From: Escallonia rubra
Taxonomy: Eukaryota > Streptophyta > Magnoliopsida > Escalloniales > Escalloniaceae
Direction: 5' to 3'
Assembly: GCA_033065855.1 (NCBI GenBank)
Contig: JAVXUO010002044.1
Span: 310,001-374,000 of the forward strand
Length of the DNA: 64,000 nt
In this document: piece after piece, positions 41,930 to 53,239 of the stretch
Numbering within the stretch: position 1 is the first letter of the stretch
How the letters are laid out: every line of letters starts with the position of its first letter
Made by a program: the position numbers and the translations under genes
Notes under the pieces: generated by a model
What the model was told of the DNA's origin: nothing
The model's database searches: none
What the model saw: the letters and a program-made list of their open reading frames with translations, nothing else

Positions 41930-43030
41930 CCCCGTCTCCAGGACACCCGACGCGCGTCTGTGCGCTGTCTCCGCGACGTTCTTCGCCACACCCGTGCGCC
42001 ATTCTCATCATACGTGCCCTCGGCACCAAGTATTGCTCAACGACGTTCGTCGCCGTGCCCGTGCACCATTCTCATCATACGTGCCCCCGACACCAAGTAT
42101 TGCTCCGCGACGTTCGTCACCGCGCCACTTTCATAAAATGTGCCCCCGGCACCAGGTATTGTCTTTACAATGTTCGTCGCCGCGCCCGTGCACCACTTCC
42201 ATGATACGTGCCCCAGCACCAAGTGTTGTCTCCTCGACGCTCGTCGCCGCACCCGTGCACCACGTTCATAACACGTGCCCCGACACCAAGTGTTGTATTC
42301 GCGACGCTCGTCGCCGCGCTCGTGCGCCACTTCCATGGTATGTGCCCTGGCACCAAGTCTTGTTCCACGACGTTCGTCACCGCGCCCGTGTGCCATTCTC
42401 ATCATACATGCCCCCGGCACCAAGTATTGCTCCGCGACGTTCATCGCCGCTCCCTTGCGCCACTTCCATGACATGTGCCCGCGACACCAAGTATTATCTC
42501 CGCGACGTTCGTCGCCGCACCTGTGCGCCATTTTCATAACATGTGCCTCGGCACCAGGTATTGTCTCTTGTTGTAGGCACCGCACCCATGCACCACAATA
42601 ATGTTACATGCTTCCGGGATGGGCTCACAACCTTAAAGCCATCGTCGTCTCAATCACGGGGGGCTCCGGCCCTCGCACCGGGATGGGCTCACAACCTTAA
42701 AGCCATCGCCGTCTCAATCACCGGGGGCTCTGGCACTCGCACCGGAATGGGCTCACAACCTTAAAGTCATTGCCGTCTCAATCACGGGGGGCTCCAGCCC
42801 TCGCTGCGGGATGGACTCATAACCTTATAGTCATCGCCACCACGGGATGGGCTCACAATCTTAAAGCCATCACCGGCATATTCACGGGGGACTCCGGCAC
42901 GGGGACCCCTCGCAGCGGGATGGACTCACAACCTTATAGTCATCACCGCCACGGGATGAGCTCACAACCTTAAAGTCATCGCCGTCACAATCACGGGGGG
43001 CTTCAGCACAAGGACCCCTCGCAGCGGACT
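41930..43030 (+). repeat. Two minisatellites of LTR C
   Basis: 41930-42600 has a 67-bp period, with units starting CATTCTCATCATACGTGCCC and containing CACCAAGTATTGCTCCGCG. 42610-43030 has units with GGGATGGGCTCACAACCTTA, AAGCCATCGCCGTC and TCAATCACGGGGGGCTCCGG. Both correspond to arrays in LTR A with different copy numbers. The 375-residue open frame over 41412-42539 is a product of this repetition. Confidence 0.85.
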
Positions 43031-43445
43031 CTGAGCACTGAGCTGCAAGCATGTCCACTCATGTTACCGTTGATCGTCAACACCACCAAGGCAATGACCC
43101 CCGGGTCACTCCGGGACGGAAGCAGGTCCTCGGAGGGCATCACGCCTAATCCGCCTGGCAGTTGGCTACATAGGCAACCGCTGTCAGGTTCTCTGCGCGT
43201 CTCTTGACTCATCTTGTGGGATTCAGTAAGGGCTTGGACTGGTGGCTGGGGTAATGGGCTTACTCTGATCATGCTGTCATGGCGTGGTCAGTCTTCTCAG
43301 ATAGGTAGAGCGACGCTGTGTGAGGCAGACAACGCAAATTTGTGAACCGACAGTCCAACAGAGAACCGGTATTTTGGGACCCCCGGGTGACGTGTCACTC
43401 CCGGGAGACGACATGTGGTACTTTATGACATAAGCACACTGTTTC

Positions 43446-43455
43446 CTATAAATAG
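43446..43455 (+). promoter_or_regulatory. TATA box of LTR C
   Basis: CTATAAATAG in the same relative place as in the two LTRs of the complete element (44673-44682 and 51318-51327, minus strand), with a CT/GA-rich leader after it. Confidence 0.6.
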
Positions 43456-44099
43456 TGCACTTTATGACTCAAAAGATGACTTCTTCTTCATTCTCACAAA
43501 ATCACTTTCTCACTCTAGAATTTGAGAGCTCTCGGATTCTAGAGAGAGAAACACAAAATTGGACATAACTTTGGACCGTAACATTGGACCCTGACTTGGA
43601 CTGTTGACTGTTGGCCATGTTCGTCTCAACCTTGTCTTCGCAGCACTGCCACTCCTCATGGCCTGTCTGGGAAGCCTTGCTCTCTGCCCTTACTCCGCCC
43701 TCACTGTCTCTCACTTTGCATACTTGGAAGCTGACTCGGACTACAGCCTTTGTGGCACCTCTACGTATGTACGAACCCACTTTCCTTGACATCAATGTGT
43801 TTGGATTATCAATTCATCCTGAAATAATATGAAGAGAATCTAAATAATTAGTTGGTTGGATTCATACTGTATAATTAACTATAAAAAATTAGTGCCAAAG
43901 AAAAATATTAACCATAAGCACCACGACCAAAATCTTCACACACTGGCCACCATGCTAACAAAGGGGTTGTCCTTGCAAAAGCTAGAGACTGAGTACTACC
44001 TACGAGCCCAGGCAACTAAATACCAGAGACCCACTACCACACTCGTCCACTCCCACCTCTGTCCCCCAATCCCACCTCAACATCCCCCAAAATCCACAT

Positions 44100-44330
44100 G
44101 CACTTATCCAGACACAGACATAAACAGACACACATGCGCGCATGAGACACATCCACCCAACACACACACACACCCATCCACACATAACCACACGACACAC
44201 ACCGATCCATACACACCCCACACCCATCCACACACACACACTTATCCACACACACGTACACACACAGACACACATACCCCACCCACACACATGCACAGTC
44301 TCACACACCCACGAATGCACGTGTACATGC
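44100..44330. repeat. CA-rich tract of the array unit
   Basis: Imperfect (CACA)n with CCATCCACACA interruptions. It recurs in the other units at about 54235-54390, 57840-58060, 59505-59650 and 63107-63327. Open frames across it on both strands are low-complexity artefacts. Confidence 0.85.
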
Positions 44331-44672
44331 AAAAATTTCGTGTCTAAAGCTAGGTGATGCCAAGGCAAGTGAGTTCATACCTACGTGGAGGTGCCATAAA
44401 GCGTGCAGTCCGAGTCAGATGCCAAGTATGTTGATTTAGGACACAGCAAGGGTGGAACAAGGGCAGAGACCAAGGGCTTCCCAGACAGAGCATGAGGGTG
44501 GCAGTGCTGCGAGGGCGACAATGCAGGATGAATACACGACGACAATCACAGTCCGATGCTTAGGTCCAGAGTCAAGGTCCTGTATGTTTCTCTCTCTAGG
44601 ATTGTAGAGTGAGAAAGTGAAAATGTGAGAGTCTTTCGTCAATGTTCCGTCCCAAATGAATTCTCAAGACCT

Positions 44673-44682
44673 CTATTTATAG
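44673..44682 (-). promoter_or_regulatory. TATA box of the 3' LTR
   Basis: CTATAAATAG on the minus strand. Downstream on that strand is a CTCTAGAATCC-like hairpin region and a leader. Confidence 0.6.
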
Positions 44683-45029
44683 AGATTGAGATGATGATGT
44701 CATTAACCGACATGTGGCACTCCCCGGGAGTGACACGTCACTGGGGGGTCCACGGGTGTCGGTGCTCCACGGACTGTCGGATCGCATATTCAACTAGCAT
44801 GCCCAGCACAGCGACGCTTTGTCTGTCTGGAAAGACTGGCTCCCACAGCGTCGGTGTGGCCAGAGAACCCCTTGATCTAGCCTCCAATCCAAGCCCTTGA
44901 AGAGTTCCACAAGCCTGGCAGCTTTGGGGAAGACCCGACGCCCAACTGCCAGATGAACTAGGCGCGATGCCCTCCGAAGACCTGCTCCCATCTCAGAATA
45001 ACCCGGGGGTCATAGTCCCTAGGGGTGCC

Positions 45030-45760
45030 GACGCAAGCCCCCAGTGTCGGAGCACGTAGGCCAGTCACGTAGGCACCCTGGCGGAGATAGTGTCTCGGAG
45101 GAGTCGCCTATTCCGCAGGCCGAGGTAGCATCCCGAAGGAGCCGTCTACCTGGCAGAAAGGGAGTCTTCGTGCCGGAGCACTTAGAGCTCCCTGGCAAAG
45201 ATAATGTCCCGGAGGAGTCGCCTATTGCCACGGGTGAGTCCATGTGCTGGAGCACTTGGAGCGAGTAAAGGTAGCATCCCGGAGGAGCCGTCTACCCGAT
45301 TGGCCGAGGTAGCATCGCGGAGGAGCCGTCTACCTGGCAGAAGGGGAGTTGAAGAGCTCCTTGATGAAGATAGTGTCTCAGAGGAGTCGCCTATCCCCGC
45401 GGGTGAGTCCTTGTGCCGGAGCACTTGGAGCGAGTCAAGGTAGCATCCCGGAAGAGTTGTCTACCCGACTGGCCGAGGTAGCATCCTGGAGGAGCCGTCT
45501 ACCTGGCGGAAGGGGAGTTGAAAAGCTCCCTGGCGAATATAGTGTCCCGGAGGAGTCGCCTATCCCCGCGGGTGAGTCCTTGTGCCGGAGCACTCGGAGC
45601 ATGTCAAGGTAGCATCCCGGAGGAGCCGTCTACCTTACTGGCCGAGGTAGCATCCTGGAAGAGCCATCTACCTGGTAGAAGGGGAGTTGAAGAGCTCCCT
45701 GGCGGAGATATTGTCCCGGAGGAGTCACCTATCCCCGCAGGATGTTGCACACTCCGGAGA
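45030..45760 (-). repeat. 169-bp minisatellite in the 3' LTR
   Basis: Units run GGAGGAGTCGCCTATCCCCG, GAGTCCTTGTGCCGGAGCAC, GGTAGCATCCCGGAGGAGCC, GAAGGGGAGTTGAAGAGCTC. The 5' LTR has fewer units (51690-52230), which accounts for most of the length difference between the two LTRs. Confidence 0.85.
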
Positions 45761-46507
45761 GTGGGTCGAAGTATGTTCCACGACCAAGGCAAGGTGCGCA
45801 TGGTGTTGTGAATGAGTGTGGTGCCCGGGGGCATGTAACATTATTGTGGCACATGGGCGCGATGAAGTGAGTAAGGTGTCGGGGGCACGGTAGTGTGCCA
45901 AAGAGCCGGGGGGCACAGCTGTATCAGCGGCACGGCGCATGGGCATGGCGCAGTGTTGAAGTGCGGCACCCGGACGCCGGCGACGGGGGTCGCGGAGTTA
46001 TATGTGGGCGACGGGGTCACGGAGTTGTGTCCGGGCGATGGGGTAGCAGAGTTGTGTCTAGGCGACGGGGTCGCGGAGTTGTGTATGGTCCCTTGAAGAG
46101 AAGTGAAAATGCTAAGTATGGAAGCCAAAGGCCAACCCTTGGGGGAAGGCCAAGGCCAACCTCAAGGGGAGCCCGAGGCCCACCCTAAGGGGAAGGCCAA
46201 GGCCGAGGCCGACCCCAAGGGGGAGGCCAAGGCAAAGCTCCTTCGGCAAGCGCCAAGGTGTGCCGACAGGCGATGGGCGATGTGCGACGGTTGGAGCGTG
46301 ATGAACAGTCACGCTAGGATGAGTTTCTTGGTGAGGAAGTCACATAGAAGAAGTAAGAAGTGCACGTGACTTGATCGTGCAAGTGACTTGAGCGTGCACG
46401 CTTTGACCGGTTGTGAGCGTTGAATGTTGAATGTTGCTTGTGCGGATGTGTCATGCAAAATGGGACCCCAGTGAGCCTTTGGGTGTGACCAGAATAGGTT
46501 GGGAACA

Positions 46508-49240
46508 TATGCCTCCTGCGTGTTGTGTGCGCGGAGGGACAACCCGAGCGGGCACCGCACGCATAAACACTTAGCAAGATTTTGATGTTGTTTGGCCGGT
46601 TAGTTGTTCACGTCGTCAATGCATGACGATGATAAAGAGTAGGTGGCTCGAGCCACCTTGTGCACCACCTACAAAAGCCATGGGATGCTTGGGGGTTGAG
46701 ACAAAGGCACGGTGACAGAATGTAGGGGCGCGAGCATGTAAATGGCGCCCGGGCAACGGACGATGAGTGTCGCGGAGACGTAACCCGGGCGATGGGCAAC
46801 AAGCGTTGTGGAGACGGCACACGGGCGCTGGTGACGGGGGTCGCGGAGACGGCGCTTGGGCGATGGGTGACAAGCATCGCAGAGACGGCGCACGGGCGCT
46901 GGCGACGAGGGTCGCGGAGACGACGCACGAGCGCTGGCGACGAGGGTCGCGGAGACAACGCACGGGGTGCTGGCGACCGGGGTAGCAGAGACGGCGCCTG
47001 GGCGACGGACGACGAGCGTCGAACTATGAGTAGGAATAGGTGGTTCAAGCTACCTCGCGCACCACCTACCAAGGATGTTGATGTCGGAGGACGTCGTCAC
47101 ACAGGACGTGATCAAATTTGCAAAAAAAATTCTAAGTGTAAAAAAGTATGAAATGTGTAGGGGCACGATGTGCACGATCGGGCGTCGCAATGTGGGGGTA
47201 GTCCATGACGGGCGCATGGGCATGGGCAATACACGTCGGTCAATGTTGCAAATTTTTTTTTTGAAGTTGTCGACCTTGGATTTCAGCCATGATGTGAAGG
47301 TGGGAAGGTCGAAGGTGGTGGGGTGGACTTGGGTGTTGTGACGGAAGTGAAAGGTTGGACGCGAGGCACGCGTTGGTCATCATGATGAGTTTTTTTATTG
47401 TGGGCATGCTTGTGAGGATGATGGTTGGTGATGGTTGTCGGCCGTTGGGTGAATGTGTGCGGGCCGAAGGTGGTGAAGGGAAATAAGAGATTGAGAGGTT
47501 CTTGAAGGTGATGGCCATGGCTTTGGGAAAGCCAAAATGGGTGGCCTTGATGGTGGTCGAAGGTGAAGGAAGGGGGATGAAGATGAAGGCCGAAGGTTGA
47601 AGAAGGGGAGGGGTCGGCCTCGGCCTTGGGTATGGCGTGAGGGTCGGCCTCGGTGGGGAAGGAGGATCGGCCTCGGCATGGGTGAAGTTGGCCGAAGAGA
47701 AGATGGGGAAAGAAGAAAGGAGAAGGGAGAAGGGAGAAGAAGAAGGCGCGGTGACAGCGGTGTTGTTGCGGCCGGCCGAGGCCGAGGTGTGGGCGCGGGG
47801 GAAGAAGAGAGGGATGGGGGTTGGCTTAAGGATGAGGATGGGGAGGCCGAGGCCGAGGGGGGAGAAGGAAGGGTGGCCGAGGCCGAAGGAGGAAGAGGGA
47901 GGAAGGGGGAAGGGAGGCGGGGCGGGGTGATGGCAGCGGCCGCGGGCTTGCGGGGGAAGAAGAGAAGGAAGGGGGTCGGCCTAAGGAAGGGCGTGGGGAG
48001 GTCGAGGCCGAAGGGGGATGATGGAGGAATGGGGAAGGGGGAAGATGGAGGTTCGGCCATGGAAAAAAAAGAGGAAAGGAAGGAGGGGGCGACATCGGCG
48101 GGGTGCCGCGGGTGGGCGAAGGAGGGGAGGGGAGAGAGGGGAGGAGAGAAAGGAGGAAGGGGCGAGGCCGAGAGGTCGGCGTCGGCGAGGGAGGGCTGCC
48201 GGCCGAGGCCGAAGGGGGGGTGCATGGAGGGCGGCAGCGCAAGATGGAGAAGAGAAAGATATGGAAATTAGGGTTAGGGTAAGGGTTAGGGGATGGATGC
48301 GGGTCGGGTTCGGGTGGGTCGGGTTCGGCCCGCGGGTCTAGGCACGAGGCTGAGAGAGAACATGGGCACGGGTCGGGCGGGTGGGATCTGTCCAACTTGA
48401 TTTTCTTTTGAATTTGAATTTTGAAATCGATTTTGATTTTGTTTTGAATCCATAAGGAGGGAGCCCCCAATGAAAATCTTCACAATGTAAAAGAAGAGAA
48501 AGAGAGGAGTGAGATTGGAGAAAAATGAAAACCTTTTCCATAAGAGAGAAAATTATGTATGAAGTGGGAAGAAGTATGGTGAGGGAAGAGAGGAAAGAGT
48601 GAGGGGAGTGACGAGAGCATGAATGTGGGGAGTAGTAGGGAAGATGAAAATTTTGAAATTTTTTCTAAGTGTTGAATTAATTTTTTTTTTAGTTCAGGCA
48701 AGGATACTAAGGGGAGGCCGTTGAGGGTGGTCACCCGGCTGTGAAAAACGAAGAATTCATTTTTTTTTGTCTAAGTGTTGAGCTCAAACAAGGGTGCCGA
48801 GGGAGACATCTGAGGGTGATCATCGATGACCGGCCGCGAAAAAAAATGATTTTTTTTTTCAAGTGTCAAGAAAAGTAAATGAAGGATGATAATGCGACCG
48901 TAGTAGCGCGGCTCAAGCCACCCCGCGCACCACGTACCAAGTCGTTGCAAAGTGAGGCCGAAGGGATTGGGAAGGGGTGAAGCCCCCAATGGAGTGGGTG
49001 ATGGCATGAAGGGTGATGTCAATAGACTTGTGTAAGAGCAATGTAGCTTGAAAATTTTCTAAGTCTGGAAAATGTAACTTCATTGATAACGAAGGATAGG
49101 CAGCATGCCTTGATACATGGGTATGACGTACATGGAAACTTGCAAAATGAACGAAAAAATTACAAGTGTGGAAAATGCACTAAGGCATGTCAAGGCTTGG
49201 TCGGGTGGGTCATATGTCCCGTACTTAGAGTTTGAGCTCT
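46508..49240 (-). other. Non-coding internal region of the gag-only element
   Basis: This is where pol would be expected, but no RT, RNase H or integrase motif is visible in any frame. It contains a GC-rich repeat of about 44 bp (46740-47020, GCTGGCGACGAGGGTCGCGG), three hairpin-like sites (46637-46680, 47025-47070, 48890-48945) and a long purine-rich plus-strand tract (47580-48250). Long open frames here are products of compositional bias. Confidence 0.75.
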
Positions 49241-50932
49241 CCGGAAGCAATCTTGTTGGCGAAGACAAACTTGAGGCCCCTGCACCACTTGAGGCCGTGA
49301 TCGACCTTCCGATGATAGGGGCAGTAATTATGACGGGCTAAGTCTTCCGAGGTAGGTTCAATGTCGACATTGGGCAGGGTTATGGCATTGTCGTCGATCC
49401 ATGCCTCGAGGAGAGTTCTAATAACTTCAAGTCACACTGGTATTTTGGGGCAGGCATTGGTTGCCCTCTCTTGTCAGGGCGCCCGTCCCTTCCTTGGGAC
49501 TGACGTTTGCGGTTGTTGTCGTCGTTATTGGCTGCTTCCATCATCGCGGCCAAGGCAATATGAGGTTGGGGCTTTGGGGTCTTTGACGGACCGACCGAGT
49601 CATAGGTGCGTCGCGCAGCTTCTTTGAGATGTCCCCAGGACCGAAGCTGGAGGTTTTCAAGGTAGACCCTGTAGGTGTCTTTCATGTTATTGATGCAAAT
49701 GGGTACAAGGGTTTAATCTTTGCTGAAGTCAGTGCACTCCAAGCACTTGTGATGAAATCGCATAACATAGGTGTTGAGGTCTTCCCCGGGATTCTGGCTG
49801 ATCCCGGCAATGTCAACGATGGTCACACGTTCCGTCTCATAGTGAAACTTGTCAAGGAAGAGCTGGACCATGTCGGACCATGAGTGGATAGTACTGTCAA
49901 GAATCTGATGATACAAAGAGTAGGTGAGGCCAGTCAGGGACTCGTGAAATTCCCAAAGCTTCAAAGTGTCGTCCTCCCCATAGTGCTCCACGGAGCCAGC
50001 AAAATGGGTTAGGTGCTCGCGGGCATTGCCTTCTTTGCCGTTGAACAAGGTGAAGGATGGTTGCTTGTACTTGACGGGGTAAGGCTTGGTAGCGAGGCTG
50101 CCAGAGTAGGGAGCATGGCCTAACAGCTTAGAAGATGAGTGGGGTAAGGATGACTGCTTGAGACGGTGAAGGAGGGCATCTAAGTCATGCTTGGTGACGT
50201 ATGATGCATGTGAGGGTTTATGCCCTGTCGGGATGATCCGGGCATTGAGGGGATAACGATGGTAAAGAGGGGTTGGTGGTGGGGAACAACTTGTTGGGGC
50301 ATGGTTTGCATATGGGTAGTGTCAGCTGCTGGAAGCCGGTCGTCAGGAAAGGTCGACTGGAGTAAGCCGGGGGAATGACTCGTGTTTAGGTTTCGGCTGG
50401 TTATGTTTGGGTTAGGCTCCATCTTAATTGATTCGTGAGTCTCCAAAGTGCTTCGAGCAAGGGTAAGGCGTGGCGCTGGGGGCTAAGGTGCCGCAAGTCC
50501 TACTGTCGAGGGCCCGGAGGACCAAGGCAGCAGTGGTCGCAACACTGGGACCTAAGCAGTGTCCAAAACTAGCCCAGGCCCTGAAGGTTGGATATGAGCA
50601 GGAGGGGCCAAACCTGGAGCTTGGGATAACACATGGTGAGTAATGGGCACATGGTGCAGAGCTCTAAGGCTTTGGGAAGTCGGTGATTGTGAAGTCAAGA
50701 CTTGGATTGATTTTTGCATTTCCATCATGGCTGTCATAAGAGTGGCTATAGTGGGCAAAAACTGCTGGATGGCCGCATTGACTGTAACTTGTATGTCAGG
50801 TGCGGTAGCTGGTGGCTGGTCTTGGAGACGCACAGCACTGGTCCCCTCTTGTTCACCCGAGTGGTCTTCTTCTTCCACGGTATAGATAAGGCTCTGGCTG
50901 GTAGCTCTCGTAGCTCTTCGTTGTGTAGGCAT
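49240..50932 (-). pseudogene. Degenerate gag of the non-autonomous element
   Basis: Probable start MPTQRRATRATSQ at 50932, then an acidic and Gln-rich N-terminus. The capsid-like core lies at 50048-49713 (GNAREHLTHFAG, LKLWEF..SLTGL, WSDMVQLFLDKFHYE, NPGEDLNTYVMRFH). The C-terminal part (49685-49380) has a basic region, and near 49330-49260 there is a YCPYHRKVDHGLKWCRGLK-like Cys/His motif. The N-terminal block and the core are in different frames, and stops separate blocks (near 50552 and 49713), so it is broken. This arrangement resembles gags of the Tat/Ogre group. Confidence 0.8.
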
Positions 50933-50978
50933 GGTGCCTGAGTGTGGAAGATAGGCAGACTGCAATACGATGCTCACC

Positions 50979-50996
50979 TCCCCAGCGAAGTCGCCA
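50979..50996 (-). promoter_or_regulatory. tRNA primer-binding site
   Basis: The minus strand reads TGGCGACTTCGCTGGGGA, three bases after the 5' LTR end. It begins TGG, as required to pair with a tRNA 3' CCA end. The form is like the tRNA-Arg-type PBS of Tat/Ogre elements, from memory. Confidence 0.75.
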
Positions 50997-50999
50997 AAA

Positions 51000-52971
51000 T
51001 GATGCCAAGGAAAGTAGGTTCGTACCTACATGGAGGTGCCACAAAGGCTGCAGTCCGAGTCAGATGCCAAGTATGTTGATGTAGGACACAGTAAGGGTGG
51101 AACAAGGGCAGAGACCAAGGGCTTCCCAGACAGAACTTGAGGGTGGCTGTGCTGCGAGGGCGACAGCGCAGGATGAATACACGACGACAGTCACAGTCCG
51201 ATGCTTAGGTCCAGAGTCAAGGTCCTGTATATTTCTCTCTCTAGGATTCTAGAGTGAGAAAATGAAAATGTTAGAGTCTTCCGTCAATGTTCCGTCCCAA
51301 ATGAATTCTCAAGACCTCTATTTATAGAGATTGAGATGATGATGACATTAACCGACATGTGGCACTCCCCGGAAGTGACACGTCACTGGGGGTCCACGGG
51401 TGTCGGTGCTCCACGGACTGTCGAATCGCATATTCAACTATCCTACCCCGCACAGCGTCGCTCTGTCTGTCTGGAAAGACTGGCTCCCACAGCATCGGTG
51501 TGGCCAGAGAACCCCTTGATCTAGCCTCCAATCCAAGCCCTTGTAGAGTTCCACAGGCCTGGCGGCGGTGGGGAAGACCCGACGCCCAACTGCCAGGTGA
51601 ACTAGGCGCGATGCCCTTCGAAGACCTGCTCCCGTCTCGGAGTGACCTGGGGGTCATAGTCCCTAGGGGTGCCTACGCAAGCCCCCAGTGCCGGAGCACG
51701 TAGGCCAGTCACGCAGGCACGCTGGCGGAGATAGTGTCCCGGAGGAGTCGCCTAATCCGCAGGCCAAGGTAGCATCCCGGAGGAGCCGTCTACCTGGCAG
51801 AAGGGGAGTCTTCATGCCGAAGCACTTAGAGCTCCCTGGAAAATATAGTGTCCCGGAGGAATCGCCTTTCCCCACGGGTGAGTCCTTGTGCCGGAGCACT
51901 TGGAGCGAGTCAAGGTAGCATCTCGGAGGATCCGTCTACCCGACTGGTCGAGGTAGCATCCCGGAGGAGTCATCTACCTGGCAGAAGGGGAGTTGAAGAG
52001 CTCCCTGGCGAAGATAGTGTCCCGGAGGAGTCGCCTATCCCCGCGGGTGAGTCCTTATGTCGGAGCACTCAGAGCATGTCAAGGTAGCATCCTGGAGGAG
52101 CCGTTTACCCGACTAGCCGAGGTAGCATCCCGGAGGAGTCGTCTACCTGGCGGAGGGGAGTTGAAGAGCTCCCTGGCGGAGATAGTGTCCCGGAGGAGTC
52201 ACCTATCCCCGCAGGATGTTGCACACTCCGGAAAGTGGGTCGAAGTATGTTCCACGACCAAGGCAAGGTGCGCATGGTGTGGTGAATGCGTGTGGTGGCC
52301 GGGGGCATGTAACATGATTGTGGCGCATGGGTGCGATGAAGTGAGTAAGGTGCCGGGGGCACGGTAGTGTGAAAAAGAGCCGGGGGGCACAGCTATATCA
52401 ACGGCGCGGCGCATGGGCGCGGCGAAGTGTTGAAGTGCGGCGCCCGGACGCTGGCGATGGGGGTCGCAGTGTTGTGTCCGGGCGACGGGGTCGCGGAGTT
52501 GTGTATGGTCCCTTGAAGAGAAGTGAAAATGATAAGTATGGAAGCCAAAGGCCAACCCTTGGGGGAAGGCCAAGACCAACCTCAAGGGGAGCCCGAGGCC
52601 GACCCCAAGGGGAAGGTCAAAGCCGAGGCCGACCCCAAGGGGAAGGCCAAAGCCGAGGCCGACCCCAAGGGGAAGGCCAAGGTTGAGGCCGACCCCAAGG
52701 GGGAGGCCAAGGCCAAGCTCTTTCGGCAAGTGCCAAGGTGTGCCGACAGGCGATGGGCGATGTGCGACGGTCGGAGCGTGATGAGCAGTCGCGCCAGGAT
52801 GAGTTTTTTGGTGATGAAGTCACGTAGAAGGAGTAAGAAGTGCATGTGACTTGAGCGTGCACACTTTGACCGGTTGTGAACGTTGAATGTTGACTGTTGC
52901 TTGTGCGGATGTGTCATGCAAAATAGGACCCCAGTGAGCCTTTGGGTGCAACCAGAATAGGTTGGGAACAC
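51000..52971 (-). repeat. 5' LTR of the complete element
   Basis: 1972 bp with the same ends as its partner (TGATGCCAAGG..GGGAACA on the plus strand). TATA box CTATAAATAG at 51318-51327 on the minus strand. It has fewer 169-bp units than the 3' LTR but more copies of a roughly 30-36 bp unit (52600-52720, GGCCGAGGCCGACCCCAAGG). It is not identical to its partner, so slippage in the minisatellites continued after insertion. Confidence 0.93.
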
Positions 52972-53239
52972 TAGGAAACAAGAAAAAATGCACACAATTC
53001 AATTTTTTATTTCAGAGTAAAGGGTCACACCACTCTACGATTTTTTTTACACAAAATAGGGTTAAATACAAAACTGTACCATGTGGTTTCCCCATTTTTG
53101 TACCTTGCTCCACGTACTTGCAACTTTCATAATAATGTCCCTTGTCCTTGACAAAAGCATTGCAAACGAGTCCAGCTCCTTCTTTCTCTTTATGTTCAAT
53201 TTCCTATGCTTCTTCTCTCTCTGGTGAGAGAGAGAAGAA

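Larger units (their letters stand above)
40619..43794 (+). mobile_element. Solo LTR, copy C, with perfect TSD and an empty site
   Basis: 3176 bp, starting TGTTCCCAACC and ending CTTGACATCA. The target duplication ATGTG is at 40614-40618 and 43795-43799. The uninterrupted site AACAAAATGTGTTTGAATT exists in the sister unit near 53895, which proves the insertion and its exact ends. It is the same family and orientation as LTR A, with the same order of minisatellites (41930-42600, then 42610-43030) and the same 3' portion. No internal region remains. Confidence 0.95.
44355..46507 (-). repeat. 3' LTR of the complete element
   Basis: 2153 bp. On the plus strand it starts TGATGCCAAGG and ends GGTTGGGAACA. 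It contains a TATA box (minus, 44673-44682), about four copies of a 169-bp repeat (45030-45760) and a short GC-rich repeat near its outer end (46130-46250). It is about 90% like the other LTR over the first 100 bases, so the insertion is not very recent. Confidence 0.93.
44355..52971 (-). mobile_element. Complete non-autonomous LTR retrotransposon with gag only
   Basis: 8617 bp between target duplications CTAGG (44350-44354 and 52972-52976). Two LTRs (51000-52971 is the 5' LTR on the minus strand, 44355-46507 the 3' LTR) flank an internal region with a primer-binding site and a broken gag but no pol. The empty site AAAGCTAGGAAACAAG is intact in the sister unit near 58108. A gag-only element of this size with long LTRs resembles LARD-type elements. 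The PBS and gag style point to the Tat/Ogre side of Ty3/gypsy, by inference. LTRs A, B and C belong to the same family. Confidence 0.93.

Noticed and set aside
41412-42539. Open frame of 375 codons on the plus strand
   Set aside because: It crosses the 67-bp minisatellite of LTR C. The protein is a repeat of the same Arg/Pro/His units, and other frames are open too.
47395-48225. Open frame of 276 codons on the minus strand (Pro/Ser-rich) and its plus-strand partner of 224 codons
   Set aside because: It lies in a one-sided purine tract of the gag-only element. Both strands are open because of composition; there is no domain and it is low complexity.
48266-48291. Telomere-like TTAGGGTTAGGG run
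   Set aside because: Only three or four imperfect units, without the plant TTTAGGG form, inside a G-rich tract. It is most simply composition.
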